13,653 bases of DNA from positions 20,627-34,279 of the forward strand of contig VBJE01000180.1 of assembly GCA_005879675.1 (NCBI GenBank). The letters run 5' to 3'. The DNA is from Chloroflexota bacterium. Its GTDB lineage: Bacteria > Chloroflexota > Dormibacteria > Dormibacterales > Dormibacteraceae. Numbering within the stretch: position 1 is the stretch's first letter; the number at the start of each line of letters is the position of its first letter. Below, in pieces: positions 13,319-13,653 of the stretch. The position numbers were made by a program, and so were the translations under genes. A model generated the notes under the pieces. The model was given only the letters and a program-made list of their open reading frames with translations, had not been told where the DNA came from and did no database searches.

Positions 13319-13653
13319 GCCGCCGCCGAGTCGGGTTCGACGGCTGATTCCCGTCGGGGCGCGCGGCGAAGGTTCACGAGCAGGATTCCCGCCAGGATCA
13401 CGATGCCGCCCGCCACGACCGAGACGCTCACGGTCTCGTTCAGTAGGAAGGCGCCCCAGAAGACCGCGGTCACGGGCACCAGGTAGGTCACGCCGGCGGC
13501 GCGCACCGCACCCAGCGTGTTCATCACGTAGTAGTAGAGCGTGTAGGCGACGCCGGTGCCGATGGCGCCCAGCCCGATCACGGCAGCCATGGACACCCAA
13601 TGGAAGTGGATGCTCGGCAGGGAGGGAGCTGCCAGCGGGATCGCGAAGAGCAC
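13315..13653 (-). CDS. EamA/DMT-family transporter, C-terminal part (5' end beyond window)
   Basis: The 112 C-terminal residues of a 10-TM drug/metabolite transporter; the frame continues past the right edge, so the start is not visible and the first codon here (GTG) is just Val. GLGAIGTGVAYTLYYYVMNT, then GAVRAAGVTYLVPVTAVFWG and the acidic end LLNETVS, match the second EamA repeat closely. A last helix (about 82-95) and a short charged tail follow. Members export amino acids or other metabolites or are uncharacterised. The co-transcribed dehydratase and aminotransferase make amino acids or their products plausible substrates. The TGA overlaps the TTG start of the dehydratase gene, so the operon begins upstream of this gene, outside the window. 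Confidence 0.88.
   Translation of the reverse strand: MLFAIPLAAPSLPSIHFHWVSMAAVIGLGAIGTGVAYTLYYYVMNTLGAVRAAGVTYLVPVTAVFWGAFLLNETVSVSVVAGGIVILAGILLVNLRRAPRRESAVEPDSAAA

Noticed and set aside
10642..13486. Long plus-strand open frames opposite the aminotransferase, CBS and dehydratase genes
   Set aside because: Arg/Asp/His-rich filler without motifs, opposite four well-supported minus-strand genes; shadows caused by high GC.
1..13653. Mobile elements, prophage, CRISPR array, tRNA or rRNA genes
   Set aside because: Searched by eye on both strands; no direct-repeat arrays, transposase or integrase motifs or RNA gene signatures were seen, and coding density is continuous.

Overview
This is a gene-dense, strongly GC-rich bacterial chromosome segment with almost no intergenic space. 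Many genes start with GTG or TTG and overlap the preceding stop codon by a few bases. The gene content suggests a Gram-positive-grade Terrabacterial lineage, either Actinomycetota or a Chloroflexota/Dormibacterota-type soil bacterium: a two-gene LigD end-joining system, an LprG-like lipoprotein paired with a P55-like MFS pump, a small bactofilin, and a TetR regulator with a beta-rich C-terminal extension. This assignment is an inference; no rRNA or other phylogenetic marker is present. I see no mobile elements, tRNA/rRNA genes, CRISPR arrays or replication origins.

Region 1 (1-3135) is a divergent resistance-like cassette. On the minus strand, a TetR-family regulator starts at a TTG at 746 and runs off the left edge. 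It appears to be fused to a toastrack/DUF4097-like domain. Facing it are a class I SAM methyltransferase (851-1540) and a DHA2-type 14-TM drug efflux protein (1537-3135), translationally coupled through a GTGA overlap. The 104-bp divergent region holds two copies of a perfect CTAAC-N3-GTTAG inverted repeat, one inside the predicted promoter spacer and one just downstream. These are very probably the TetR operators.

Region 2 (3147-8997) is a run of five plus-strand genes packed end to end: LigD phosphoesterase-ligase, LigD polymerase, a type II NADH dehydrogenase, an LprG/LppX-like lipoprotein and a P55-like MFS transporter. The last four each overlap the gene before. The first two form a split non-homologous end-joining enzyme. 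The last two match the lprG-p55 pair known from mycobacteria, where the proteins act in lipid export and envelope integrity.

Region 3 (8951-10672) contains a second SAM methyltransferase on the minus strand, whose 3' end overlaps the MFS gene by 47 bp. It also has a divergent promoter region with an extended -10, a bactofilin (9903-10277), and a convergent small single-pass membrane protein of unknown function.

Region 4 (10717-13653) is a minus-strand operon. In transcription order it encodes an EamA-type exporter (cut by the right edge), a PLP-dependent threonine/serine dehydratase, a two-CBS protein with a C-terminal zinc ribbon, and a class I/II PLP aminotransferase. Its theme is amino-acid metabolism and export. 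The aminotransferase has a start-codon problem: family-like N-terminal sequence continues upstream of the only ATG, with no standard start codon available.

The most distinctive signals are the TetR-toastrack fusion with its double operator, the coupling of split LigD to ndh and lprG-p55, and the repeated TTGA start/stop junctions.
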